Source: Jatrophihabitans sp. (GTDB lineage: Bacteria; Actinomycetota; Actinomycetes; Mycobacteriales; Jatrophihabitantaceae). Taken from it: 6,815 nucleotides of DNA. Shown here in pieces: positions 1 to 6,385 of this stretch. Made by a program: the position numbers and the translations under genes. How positions within the stretch are numbered: the stretch's first letter is position 1; each line of letters opens with the position of its first letter. A model generated the notes under the pieces. The model did not search any database and had not been told where the DNA came from. It worked only from the letters and a program-made list of their open reading frames with translations. The stretch is taken from the NCBI GenBank assembly GCA_004299665.1, contig SCQZ01000073.1, forward strand, positions 1 to 6,815, given 5' to 3'.

Positions 1-1
1 T

Positions 2-448
2 CTGTGGATCAGCGAGTGGCCGCGCATCGACGTCGCGCCGTACTTCCTGCATTCGCTGGTGTTCTTGCAGAACGTCCGCAAGTCGATCTCGATCGTCGCC
101 AAACCTCTCGGCACCGGGGAGGCACTACGGGCGATCCGCAAGGAGAAGGTCGAGTACCTCACCGAGGCGCAGCAGAGCGCACGCATCGGAAAGATCACCG
201 ATCTGGCCGCCGAGCAGGAGTACGCGGACGTCCTGTCCCGCGAGCGCGCGCTCGTCTCCGGTCACGTCGACGTGCGGTTCTCGGGCTTCGTTGCCATCAC
301 TGCCGCGACTCGCGACGAACTCGCGAGCGCCGTCGCGGCGACGCAACGGGCCGCGGTGCTCAGCGGATGCGAAACGCGGGTGCTTCACGGCCAGCAGGCG
401 CAGGCATTCACCGTCGCCGCACTCCCACTCGGCCGTCCGGTGTACTGA
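2..448 (+). CDS. SCO6880-family conjugation protein, C-terminal fragment
   Basis: This is the 3' end of a gene that begins before the window; 148 residues are visible, read from base 2 to the TGA at 446-448. The fragment begins LWISEWPRIDVAPYFLHSL and ends with a GHVDVRFSGFVAIT block, an ELASAV...AAV helix and HGQQAQAFTVAALPLGR. From memory, this ending is characteristic of the SCO6880 family (about 480-500 residues), found in actinobacterial conjugative elements next to a VirB4-like ATPase. The same pattern (a beta/alpha block followed by Q..AF...LPLG) resembles the end of the N-terminal domain of VirB4/TrbE proteins, so this protein may supply that part of the transfer ATPase; this is inference. 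The stop overlaps the next ATG (TGATG), so the two products are probably made in step. The family call is firm; the exact role is not. Confidence 0.82.
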   Translation: MWISEWPRIDVAPYFLHSLVFLQNVRKSISIVAKPLGTGEALRAIRKEKVEYLTEAQQSARIGKITDLAAEQEYADVLSRERALVSGHVDVRFSGFVAITAATRDELASAVAATQRAAVLSGCETRVLHGQQAQAFTVAALPLGRPVY

Positions 449-2052
449 TGCCCGGCACCCGTGACCACTTCGTGGTGCGTGTCGATGGCAGCGACGTCCA
501 CATCGGGGAGCCCGAGCTGCAACGGCCACGGAGTTGCCGCGAAGAGCCCGTCATCCGCGAGCACGCGCCGGGCGCCCGCACCGTGGCCGCGGCACTGTTC
601 ACCCCGTCGGAGCTGGACCGTTCCTCGCGCCGGCGGATCGCACGCCGAGCCCGGGCTGCGGAACAGGCAGGCAAGCGAGCCGACCTTGAGGCGCGGCGCG
701 CGATGCTGGCCGCCGAACGCGCGGACCGCAAGCAGGCCGGCTACCTCCCCGCTGGCGGTGAGACCGGTCCAGACGCGCTGCGAAGCTACCGGCGGTTCCG
801 AGTCCCACCGCACCGCGCGACCAGCGAAGTACTTGCAGGCGCGTACCCGTTCCTCGCCGAAGCCGGCCTCGGCGCTGAAGGCTTGTTCATCGGTCAGGAC
901 GCCTGGTCCGGATCGTCGTTCTGCTTCGACCCCTGGGTGCTGTATCGCTCCGGCGCGCTGACCAACCCGAATTGCCTGCTGGCCGGCGTCGTCGGCAAGG
1001 GCAAGTCGACACTGGCGAAGGCAATAGCGACGAGGTCGATCGCCTTCGGCCGCCGGGTCTACGTACCCGGCGACCCGAAGGGGGAGTGGAGCGCCGTAGC
1101 CCGCGCGGTCGGAGGGCAGGCGATCGAACTCGGCGGCGGGCTGGCGACGCGGTTGAACCCACTCGACGAGGGACCGCGCGGCACGACCGGCGACGACGCG
1201 GCATGGAGAGCCGCGGTCACTGCCCGGCGTCGGGATCTCCTGCGCGCCGTCGCTGAGTCGGCTCTCGGGCGGGCACTGCACGCCGTCGAGTCGACGGCGC
1301 TGTTCGCCGCGCTCGACGCGACCGTTCGGGACAACAGCGTGCCGACCCTGCCTCACGTTGTCGGCGCGCTGTTCGAGCCGGGCAACGCCGTTCACGGCTC
1401 GACGGTGGACGAACTCGTGGCCGACGGGAGGCAGGTGGCTCACGCGCTTAACCGCCTGGTGCGCGGCGACCTGTCCGGGCTGTTCGACGGACCATCGACG
1501 ACGCGCTTCGACCCGTCACTGCCGATGGTGTCTCTCGATTTGTCGCGCATCCAAGGCTCGGACCACCTGATCGCGCTCGTCATGACCTGCGCCTCGGCGT
1601 GGATGGAAGCCGCGCTCGCCGATCCGGGCGCGGGTCAGCGCTGGGTGATCTACGACGAGGCGTGGCGACTGCTGCGACAGGCGTCGCTGCTGGCGCGGAT
1701 GCAGTCCCAGTGGAAGCTGTCGCGCGCGCTTGGCATCGCCAACCTCATGGTGATCCACCGCCTTTCCGATCTCGACGCCGTCGGCGACGCCAACTCGCAA
1801 GCGCGCAACCTCGCCCTCGGCCTACTCGCGGACTGCAGCACAAAGATCATCTACGCGCAGGAGTCCGGCGAGGCCGACAAGACCGCCGCCGCGCTCGGGC
1901 TGTCCAGCACCGAGGCGAAGGAGCTGCCCACCCTGGTCCAGGGCGAAGGGCTGTGGCGCATCCGTGATCGCGCCTTCATCGTCAGACACCTATGTACAGA
2001 AGGCGAACTCGCGCTCTTCGACACGAACGCCCGGATGTACGGCGAGGCCTGA
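448..2052 (+). CDS. VirB4/TraC-like conjugation ATPase
   Basis: This 534-residue P-loop ATPase probably energises assembly or substrate transport of the type IV secretion-like channel at the inner face of the membrane. The reading frame is open upstream to base 4, but the ATG at 448 is chosen because it overlaps the stop of the SCO6880-type gene and everything upstream is a shadow of that gene. Residues 1-110 are polar and Arg/Ala-rich, probably helical. A VirB4-type approach segment follows (AYPFLAEAGLG, then GLFIGQDA, FDPW and LTNPN). The Walker A is GVVGKGKST at 180-188 and the Walker B is VIYDEAW at 400-406. The later ALGIANLMVIHRLSD and TKIIYAQES stretches match VirB4 sensor and arginine-finger regions. 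It lacks the N-terminal domain of full-length VirB4 (about 800 residues), as is usual next to SCO6880 genes. No transmembrane segment is apparent. There is no good Shine-Dalgarno before the start, so translational coupling is likely. Confidence 0.9.
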   Translation: MPGTRDHFVVRVDGSDVHIGEPELQRPRSCREEPVIREHAPGARTVAAALFTPSELDRSSRRRIARRARAAEQAGKRADLEARRAMLAAERADRKQAGYLPAGGETGPDALRSYRRFRVPPHRATSEVLAGAYPFLAEAGLGAEGLFIGQDAWSGSSFCFDPWVLYRSGALTNPNCLLAGVVGKGKSTLAKAIATRSIAFGRRVYVPGDPKGEWSAVARAVGGQAIELGGGLATRLNPLDEGPRGTTGDDAAWRAAVTARRRDLLRAVAESALGRALHAVESTALFAALDATVRDNSVPTLPHVVGALFEPGNAVHGSTVDELVADGRQVAHALNRLVRGDLSGLFDGPSTTRFDPSLPMVSLDLSRIQGSDHLIALVMTCASAWMEAALADPGAGQRWVIYDEAWRLLRQASLLARMQSQWKLSRALGIANLMVIHRLSDLDAVGDANSQARNLALGLLADCSTKIIYAQESGEADKTAAALGLSSTEAKELPTLVQGEGLWRIRDRAFIVRHLCTEGELALFDTNARMYGEA

Positions 2053-2146
2053 TCGCCGACATTCAGCACCTCCGTCCAGCGGAAGGCGGTTGGTCATACG
2101 CGAAGCACCAAAGGTCGACAGGTGACCAAGCGGAGCGGAGTGGACC
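2053..2146 (+). promoter_or_regulatory. spacer before the coupling-protein gene, with inverted repeat
   Basis: This is the longest gene-free stretch inside the conjugation block. It holds a 7-bp inverted repeat, TTGGTCA at 2090-2096 and TGACCAA at 2123-2129, separated by 26 bases. Related GGTC/GGTGAC words lie between the arms, including GTCGAC. The 3' arm ends just before the ribosome binding site of the downstream gene. There is no T-tract, so it does not look like an intrinsic terminator. It could be an operator or a leader hairpin, but an inverted repeat of this size also occurs by chance in a window this long. I see no convincing -35/-10 pair. Confidence 0.3.
2137..2140 (+). promoter_or_regulatory. 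ribosome binding site fixing the GTG start at 2147
   Basis: GGAG lies six bases before GTG 2147. An in-frame TGA at 2123-2125 closes the frame upstream, and GTG 2147 is the first start codon after it. Later in-frame starts at 2177 (GTG) and 2180 (ATG) would cut into the first membrane segment and have no better binding site. Confidence 0.6.
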
Positions 2147-3865
2147 GTGGACCGACGGAGCGACTTGCCCCTTTACGTGATGGCGGTCGGCGTCGGCGTG
2201 GGTACGTTGCTCTGGGTCGGCGCCGCGGGATCGTCGCTGCTGAGCGGGCACCGCGCCCCGCGCGGGCACCTCGGCGCGGTCGTGCTGGCCATCGCGCACC
2301 CTTTGGATCCGTCCGCGGCGTGGTGGACGGCGGTCGGCCCTGCGCCGTTGTACTGGTCTGTGACCGCGGCCGTTCTGGCAGTCGGCGTGGCTGTGGCGCT
2401 GGCGGTGCGTCGCGTCTTCGGAGGCACGCGCCAATCGGTGGCCATCGCCGGTCTGGCGGGCAGGGATGCGATTCGCCGCGCTGCTGGCCGGAGGCAGTTG
2501 GCGCGGCGCGCGGTCGTCCTGCGGCCAGGCTTGGAGCGTCCGTCGAGTGCGGATCTCGGGTACCGGCTGGGGAGTTCGCGCGGCGTCGAGTGCTGGATGT
2601 CGGTCGAGGATTCGCTGGTGGTCCTCGGGCCGCCGAGGTCCGGCAAGGGTCTGCACACGGTCGTCCCGGCGATTCTGGACGCGCCGGGAGCGGTCGTCAC
2701 GACCAGCACGCGCCCGGACAATCTGACGGCGACGATGCGTGCCCGAAGCCGGCTCGGGCCGGTCGCGGTGTTCGACCCGCAGGGCTTGTCAGGGCTGGGG
2801 ATGGGTGCGCGGTGGTCGCCTATCAACGGTTGCGAGCGACCGCGGGTCGCGTTGGCGCGCGCTCGTGCACTGTGCGCTGATCCGGGCGATGGGGTCGAGC
2901 ATGGCTCGTTCTGGTCGCAGCAATGCCTGATCGCGGTGCGGTGTCTGTTGCACGCCGCGGCGCTGGACGGTCGGTCGGCGGCTGAGGTGTACCGCTGGTC
3001 GTTGTCTCCTGTCGCGGCGCAGGATGCCGTCGACGTGCTGGTGACCCATCCGCGTGCGACGGTGGCGTGGGGCAGCGCGCTGGAGGCGATCTTGGCGTCG
3101 GATCCGCGCCAGCGTGACTCGACGTGGTCGATGGTGGCGAACGTGTTCGCGCCGCTGGCCGACCCAATGGTGCTTGAGGCGGTCTCGCCCGGGTCGGGGG
3201 AGCAGTTCGACGTGGAGGCGTTCCTGCGTTCGCGGGGAACGATCTACCTGCTCGGCACCGCCTCGGGGGCCTCGGCCACCGCGACCCTGGTCAGCGCCCT
3301 GGTCGACGAGATCACCGAGACAGCCCGCAGGCTGGCAGCGGTGGCACCGGGCGCCCGGCTCGATCCGCCGGTGGCGGTCGTACTGGATGAGGCGGCGAAC
3401 TACCCGCTGCCGTCGCTGCCAGCGCTGATGAGCGACGGCGGCGGTTCGGGTATCTCTACGATCGTGGTTCTGCAGTCCCTCGCTCAGGCACGTGCGCGCT
3501 GGGGCGCGGACGCCGCGGCCGCGATCTGGGATGCGGCGATCGTGCGCCTGGTGCTGGGCGGATCGGGCAGCGCGACCGACCTGCGCGACCTGTCGGCGTT
3601 GACCGGGAGCAAGCAGCAGCGCCGCTTGGGGGAGTCCCGCGGCCCGGACGGGCAGCGATCGGTGTCGACGTCGTTGCACGACGTTCCGGTCCTGGACGTC
3701 GGCGATCTGCGCACCCTCCGGTTCGGAACGGCGCTGCTGCTGTTGCGCTCCGCGGCTCCGATCATGCTCAAACAGCGGCCATGGACTGAACGGGACGACG
3801 CGGCGCTGCTGCGCGAAGACCGCGCAAAGGTGGAGTCGGAGATGCGGCTCGTCACCGCCGGATGA
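2147..3865 (+). CDS. VirD4/TraG-type type IV coupling protein
   Basis: This 572-residue protein is probably the membrane coupling ATPase that recruits relaxase-bound DNA to the transfer channel. Two hydrophobic segments lie at about residues 9-32 and 68-87, with Arg-rich sequence after the second, matching the N-terminal membrane anchor of VirD4/TraG proteins. The cytoplasmic part has a Walker A, GPPRSGKG at 161-168, followed by HTVVPAILDAPGAVVTTSTRPDN, the usual 'keep the data or the DNA' segment of TraG-like proteins. The Walker B is VAVVLDEAAN at 409-418, followed by LPSLPALMSDGGGSGISTIVVLQSLAQAR, a conserved TraG/VirD4 C-terminal motif. The length is normal to slightly short for the actinobacterial form. 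The gene lies downstream of the VirB4-like gene and overlaps the next gene by ATGA. The plasmid-type TraB (FtsK-like) translocase is an unlikely alternative because the motif order and membrane layout fit TraG better. Confidence 0.9.
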   Translation: MDRRSDLPLYVMAVGVGVGTLLWVGAAGSSLLSGHRAPRGHLGAVVLAIAHPLDPSAAWWTAVGPAPLYWSVTAAVLAVGVAVALAVRRVFGGTRQSVAIAGLAGRDAIRRAAGRRQLARRAVVLRPGLERPSSADLGYRLGSSRGVECWMSVEDSLVVLGPPRSGKGLHTVVPAILDAPGAVVTTSTRPDNLTATMRARSRLGPVAVFDPQGLSGLGMGARWSPINGCERPRVALARARALCADPGDGVEHGSFWSQQCLIAVRCLLHAAALDGRSAAEVYRWSLSPVAAQDAVDVLVTHPRATVAWGSALEAILASDPRQRDSTWSMVANVFAPLADPMVLEAVSPGSGEQFDVEAFLRSRGTIYLLGTASGASATATLVSALVDEITETARRLAAVAPGARLDPPVAVVLDEAANYPLPSLPALMSDGGGSGISTIVVLQSLAQARARWGADAAAAIWDAAIVRLVLGGSGSATDLRDLSALTGSKQQRRLGESRGPDGQRSVSTSLHDVPVLDVGDLRTLRFGTALLLLRSAAPIMLKQRPWTERDDAALLREDRAKVESEMRLVTAG

Positions 3866-4266
3866 GTGAGCCCGCGTCGGGTGTGCCAGCACCGGTGTTC
3901 TGGCCGGCGCTCACACCGGCGGAAGCCGAACTCGAGTGGCCGGCGTTGCGGGACTGGGTCGTGACGCTGGGTGCGCGGTTCCCGCACGCGACACGAGTGC
4001 CGCCGTGCTGGTGGCAGCACAACGACCTCGTCGAACTGCTCGCGGCGCTCCGCGACTTCGAGAGAGCCTGCTACGGCGCGGCCGCGCGGTTGACCGGGCC
4101 GGTCGAGTGGCACGGCGCGTTCCAGGACATCGAGCGTCGGCTCGAGATGTGGGTCAAACGGTTGGGATGCGCCGTCGGACGTGAGCACTTCCATCTGCTC
4201 GACGAGGACGGGTGGCGGGCATTCGTCGCCGCGGACATAGCGGCACGCGCAGCGGCGGTCCGTTAG
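3862..4266 (+). CDS. small Trp-rich protein, DUF4913-like
   Basis: This 134-residue protein starts at ATG 3862 inside the stop of the coupling-protein gene (ATGA overlap). It has no close Shine-Dalgarno, so its translation probably depends on the upstream gene. It is soluble, with no signal peptide or membrane segment. The recognisable part is residues about 22-95: LEWPALRDWVV, then CWWQHNDLVELLAALRDFERACY, then VEWHGAFQDIERRLEMWVKRLG. A Cys-Trp-Trp-x-His motif followed by a helix, a WH..F-type segment and a late conserved Trp resemble DUF4913, a family of unknown function often seen beside coupling proteins and primases in actinobacterial mobile elements. The match is from memory and partial. 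The context suggests an accessory role in DNA transfer or element maintenance, but nothing in the sequence shows what it does. Confidence 0.72.
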   Translation: MSEPASGVPAPVFWPALTPAEAELEWPALRDWVVTLGARFPHATRVPPCWWQHNDLVELLAALRDFERACYGAAARLTGPVEWHGAFQDIERRLEMWVKRLGCAVGREHFHLLDEDGWRAFVAADIAARAAAVR

Positions 4267-4301
4267 ACGCCCTGCCCGTTCGGTGGGAGCACCCATCGGA
4301 C

Positions 4302-4306
4302 GGAGG
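4302..4306 (+). promoter_or_regulatory. strong ribosome binding site of the primase gene
   Basis: GGAGG lies five bases before ATG 4312. It is the best Shine-Dalgarno in the window and decides the primase start. It sits in a 45-base gap after the DUF4913-like gene, and unlike the overlapping genes upstream the primase does not need translational coupling. Confidence 0.7.
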
Positions 4307-4311
4307 CCGAC

Positions 4312-5508
4312 ATGACGGGTCGACTGACAGCGGAGGAGATCGCGCGGGTCCGTACCCAGCATGGGATCGTCGACGTGCTGGCGCGTTGCGGGGTCGTCGA
4401 CGGCATCGGTCCTGGTCGGATGGGTGACTTCATGATCTGCTGCCCGTCCCCGCGACACGAGGACCGCTCCCCGAGTTGTGCCGTGCATCCGTTCACCGGC
4501 CGGTTCTACTGCTTCGGGTGTGGCGCGCACGGCGACGTGTTCGGCCTGATCACCGAACTCACCGGCATTCGGTCCCTCGCCCACATCGCCGAGTTGCTCG
4601 ACGCCGGCGGCTCGATCACGACGGCCAGCCGCGCGCCCGTGATGTCTCGCACGATTCACCGCATCCAGAACGCCGGCGGGCCGGAGTTCGATCGAACTCC
4701 GGCCGCGCGCGTCCTGGAGTGCAACGCCGCGGCGTGGGCGTTCTTGGTGGATGGTCGCCGTGGTGATCGCGCCCGGCTGTATCTGGCGCGCCGCGGGATT
4801 GACCTGTGGCCGCTTGAGGGTGAGGCAGGCCGACCGCTGGCCGGTCACACACCTGCCGAGCGGGCAGGCCTGACCTGTCATCTGCTCGCGCGCGGGTTCA
4901 CGGGGCCAGAGATCGTCGACGCCGGATGGACGATCACCGGTTCGGACGGCACGGTCGACCGGTTCCGAGGCCGCGTCCTGTTCCCGGTCCGCGACGACGC
5001 CGACCGGGTGCTCGGAGCCATCGGTCGCGACGTCACCGGGACCAGCCGGTGCCGATACCTGAACACCGCCCACACCGTCGTGTACAGCAAGGGCGCCACG
5101 CTCTACACCCCGTTGCGGTTTCGTGACGTGACCGTCGTCGTGTGTGAGGGGCCTGTCGATGCAGTCGCGATCGCAGCTGCTGCCGCCAGCGGTGCGAAGG
5201 CAGGCCCGTTGCTGATCGCCGTGACGCCGTCGGGTACCGCGCTCACGCAAGCCCAGGCGCAGCTTGTCGCGGGAATGACGACACAACCGCCCGTGGTGTG
5301 CGGCGACGGCGATGCGGCCGGCCGCGCCGCCGCGCGCCTATGGGCCTTCCGCCTCGCGCACGCTGGCTCAAGTCCGCGCGTCATGACGCTGCCCGACGGG
5401 TACGACCCCGCCTCCTGGCTCCAGGAACGTGGCGCGGCAGGCCTCACCGCGTTCGCTGCTCCCGGCCTCACGCTCGATCGTCGCGCACAAGCCGCACTGA
5501 CCGTCTGA
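4312..5508 (+). CDS. DnaG-like primase, CHC2 zinc finger plus TOPRIM
   Basis: This 398-residue protein should synthesise RNA primers on single-stranded DNA. The N-terminal zinc finger has ligand candidates C44 (or C43), H49, C67 and C70 in CPSPRHEDRSPSC...FYCFGCGAHGDVF, with a longer Cys-to-His spacing than chromosomal DnaG (C-x4-H instead of C-x2-H). The DnaG core follows: RFRGRVLFPVRD, GAIGRDV, then CRYLNTAHTVVYSKGATLY. The TOPRIM catalytic residues are E279 (CEGPVDA, with D283) and the D332/D334 pair in GDGDAAGR. A closing LPDGYDPASWL motif is also primase-like. The protein ends about 200 residues earlier than chromosomal DnaG and has no recognisable helicase-binding C-terminal domain. It is therefore an element-encoded primase, perhaps working with a different helicase or priming the transferred strand in the recipient. 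The linker after the zinc finger contains a perfect 26-bp palindrome (listed separately). Confidence 0.92.
   Translation: MTGRLTAEEIARVRTQHGIVDVLARCGVVDGIGPGRMGDFMICCPSPRHEDRSPSCAVHPFTGRFYCFGCGAHGDVFGLITELTGIRSLAHIAELLDAGGSITTASRAPVMSRTIHRIQNAGGPEFDRTPAARVLECNAAAWAFLVDGRRGDRARLYLARRGIDLWPLEGEAGRPLAGHTPAERAGLTCHLLARGFTGPEIVDAGWTITGSDGTVDRFRGRVLFPVRDDADRVLGAIGRDVTGTSRCRYLNTAHTVVYSKGATLYTPLRFRDVTVVVCEGPVDAVAIAAAAASGAKAGPLLIAVTPSGTALTQAQAQLVAGMTTQPPVVCGDGDAAGRAAARLWAFRLAHAGSSPRVMTLPDGYDPASWLQERGAAGLTAFAAPGLTLDRRAQAALTV
4679..4704. repeat. perfect 26-bp palindrome inside the primase gene
   Basis: The left half is GGCCGGAGTTCGA and the right half is its exact reverse complement, with no central spacer. 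All 13 pairs match, and pairing stops at 4678/4705. It encodes residues 123-131 (GPEFDRTPA), in the linker between the zinc finger and the catalytic core. The codons GAT-CGA-ACT at its centre are A/T-ending choices, unusual in this GC-rich gene, which suggests the DNA sequence itself may be selected. It could be a site for a dimeric DNA-binding protein, a cruciform or an RNA hairpin. Its function is unknown. Confidence 0.85.
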
Positions 5509-5509
5509 C

Positions 5510-5516
5510 AGGTAGG
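5510..5516 (+). promoter_or_regulatory. ribosome binding site of the 91-residue gene
   Basis: AGGTAGG lies five bases before ATG 5522, directly after the primase stop at 5506-5508. This supports the ATG at 5522 as the real start and places the gene in the same transcript. Confidence 0.5.
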
Positions 5517-5521
5517 CACCG

Positions 5522-5797
5522 ATGAACTCACCTCTTGACGAAGCCCGCGAACTGCTCGTGCACGTCGGACACTCCAGTCTCGATCCCACCGTCGCCATCA
5601 ACGCGCTCGCCGCCGCCACGTCACTGGAGCGTTCCGGCGCGCACGCGTCCGCCGACGAGCCGCACACCGACCGCAGCGAGCGCTCGACCCTGGACAGCGC
5701 GCTGGTCCTCCTCGGCGAACTCGCCCGCGACTGCGCGGACGACGACCTGCTGCTCGCCCTTGAGTTCACCTTGCTGGCTCAACGAGCAGCGCGGTAA
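5522..5797 (+). CDS. small hypothetical protein, all-helical and acidic
   Basis: I do not recognise this 91-residue protein. It is predominantly helix-forming and acidic, with two leucine/alanine-rich segments (about residues 4-36 and 57-90) separated by a polar, charged stretch rich in Ser, Asp, Glu and His (about 37-56). There is no signal peptide, membrane segment, cysteine or obvious motif. It begins 13 bases after the primase stop, with a plausible ribosome binding site, and is followed five bases later by the next gene, so the three probably share a transcript. The two-helix-bundle shape would suit a partner-binding or dimerising accessory protein, but that is only a guess. Its gene status rests on spacing, start signal and codon use rather than on any family match. 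Confidence 0.65.
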   Translation: MNSPLDEARELLVHVGHSSLDPTVAINALAAATSLERSGAHASADEPHTDRSERSTLDSALVLLGELARDCADDDLLLALEFTLLAQRAAR

Positions 5798-5802
5798 CCG
5801 AC

Positions 5803-6300
5803 ATGGCCACCTCGCTCGAGGATCTCACCAACACCCTCATTCTCACCGTTCGGACCGGAACCGATCACGAGGATGCGGCCGCAGCGCTCGGTTGGACGGC
5901 ACGGCTCATTGGCAACCTGCGAGCCGAAGGCGCGCTGCGCCTTACCGATCGTCCCCGCGATCTGGCTGCCGAGCGGCTGCAGGACGCGTGCCAGTACGCG
6001 GCCATGTCCTTCGGCGGAAACGAAGGTCGCGTCGCGGTCCTCACCGCCGTCGCCTCTGACCTGGCCGCACGACTCCGCGACCGGCTCAGCGAAGAGGACC
6101 GATGGGCAACCACCACGCGTGCGGCCATGAGCGCACGACACTGCGCACGCGCGCTCGCCGGATCTGGCCCGCACGGAGCGACACCCGAACTCGTCGTCGT
6201 GACCGAAGGGGCACGCGAGGTACTCGCGCTCGCCGGGTTGCGGCCGCTGCGTCACGACAAGCTGCGTGCCTTTGACGGCTCTTCCGGATCCGAGGTGTAG
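5803..6300 (+). CDS. hypothetical protein, 3' end probably replaced by IS sequence
   Basis: This frame encodes 165 residues from ATG 5803, five bases after the previous stop; the ribosome binding site is weak, so coupling is likely. I do not recognise the family. It is helix-rich, with an early EDAAAALGWTARLIGNLRAEGAL segment (about 23-45) that could be a helix-turn-helix-like unit, and a long Ala/Arg helical middle. No membrane segment or signal peptide is seen. The native sequence appears to end at residue 158: from 6277 the DNA matches the end of an ISL3-type insertion sequence (GGCTCTTCC), so residues 159-165 (GSSGSEV) and the TAG stop at 6298-6300 are IS-derived. The gene is therefore probably a 3'-truncated remnant whose missing part should lie beyond the far end of the IS. 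Whether the shortened protein still works cannot be told. Confidence 0.65.
   Translation: MATSLEDLTNTLILTVRTGTDHEDAAAALGWTARLIGNLRAEGALRLTDRPRDLAAERLQDACQYAAMSFGGNEGRVAVLTAVASDLAARLRDRLSEEDRWATTTRAAMSARHCARALAGSGPHGATPELVVVTEGAREVLALAGLRPLRHDKLRAFDGSSGSEV
6277..6300 (+). repeat. candidate left terminal inverted repeat of the ISL3 element
   Basis: The outer bases GGCTCTTCCGGATCC fit the ISL3 terminal repeat pattern. The inner boundary is a guess, because the matching right repeat is beyond the window. It contains an internal CGGATCCG palindrome and supplies the stop codon of the interrupted upstream gene. Confidence 0.6.
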
Positions 6301-6330
6301 AGGCTCACGCGTGTTGATCAGGGGTTGAGG

Positions 6331-6385
6331 GTCGAGGTCTCCCGAGGATGAGGGTTCCTACACACCCCAGCCGGAAGACCTCGAC
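6331..6385 (+). promoter_or_regulatory. leader hairpin abutting the transposase start codon
   Basis: GTCGAGGTCT at 6331-6340 and AGACCTCGAC at 6376-6385 form a perfect 10-bp inverted repeat with a 35-base loop. The 3' arm ends at the base before GTG 6386 and overlaps the likely ribosome binding site GGAAG (6373-6377). Inside the loop GGGT (6352-6355) can pair with ACCC (6364-6367). In a read-through transcript this stem would tend to hide the start region of the transposase. I could not identify an internal promoter. Confidence 0.5.

Noticed and set aside
241..254. 14-bp palindrome CGAGCGCGCGCTCG
   Set aside because: In DNA this GC-rich about one palindrome of this length is expected per window by chance, and the codons are ordinary.
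4..447. Upstream extension of the VirB4-like frame
   Set aside because: The extended translation is Arg-rich and overlaps the well-supported SCO6880-type C-terminus in another frame. ATG 448, overlapping that gene's stop, is the natural start.
1281..1299. Near-palindrome with 9-bp arms around one G inside the VirB4-like gene
   Set aside because: The arms consist of common GTCGA/CGCCG words in high-GC coding sequence. It is not near any boundary and is much weaker than the 26-bp palindrome.
385..1443. Minus-strand open frame of 352 residues
   Set aside because: It is antisense to the VirB4-like gene, which has clear Walker motifs. Its translation shows no family features.
4853..4872. Short CCTGCC/GGCAGG hairpin in the primase gene
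   Set aside because: A six-base stem within coding sequence is expected by chance, and no T-tract follows.
3484..5286. Long open frame on the minus strand (600 residues)
   Set aside because: It lies opposite the coupling-protein, DUF4913-like and primase genes, has a low-complexity Arg/Pro/Gly-rich translation with no recognisable domain, and is a typical high-GC antisense shadow.
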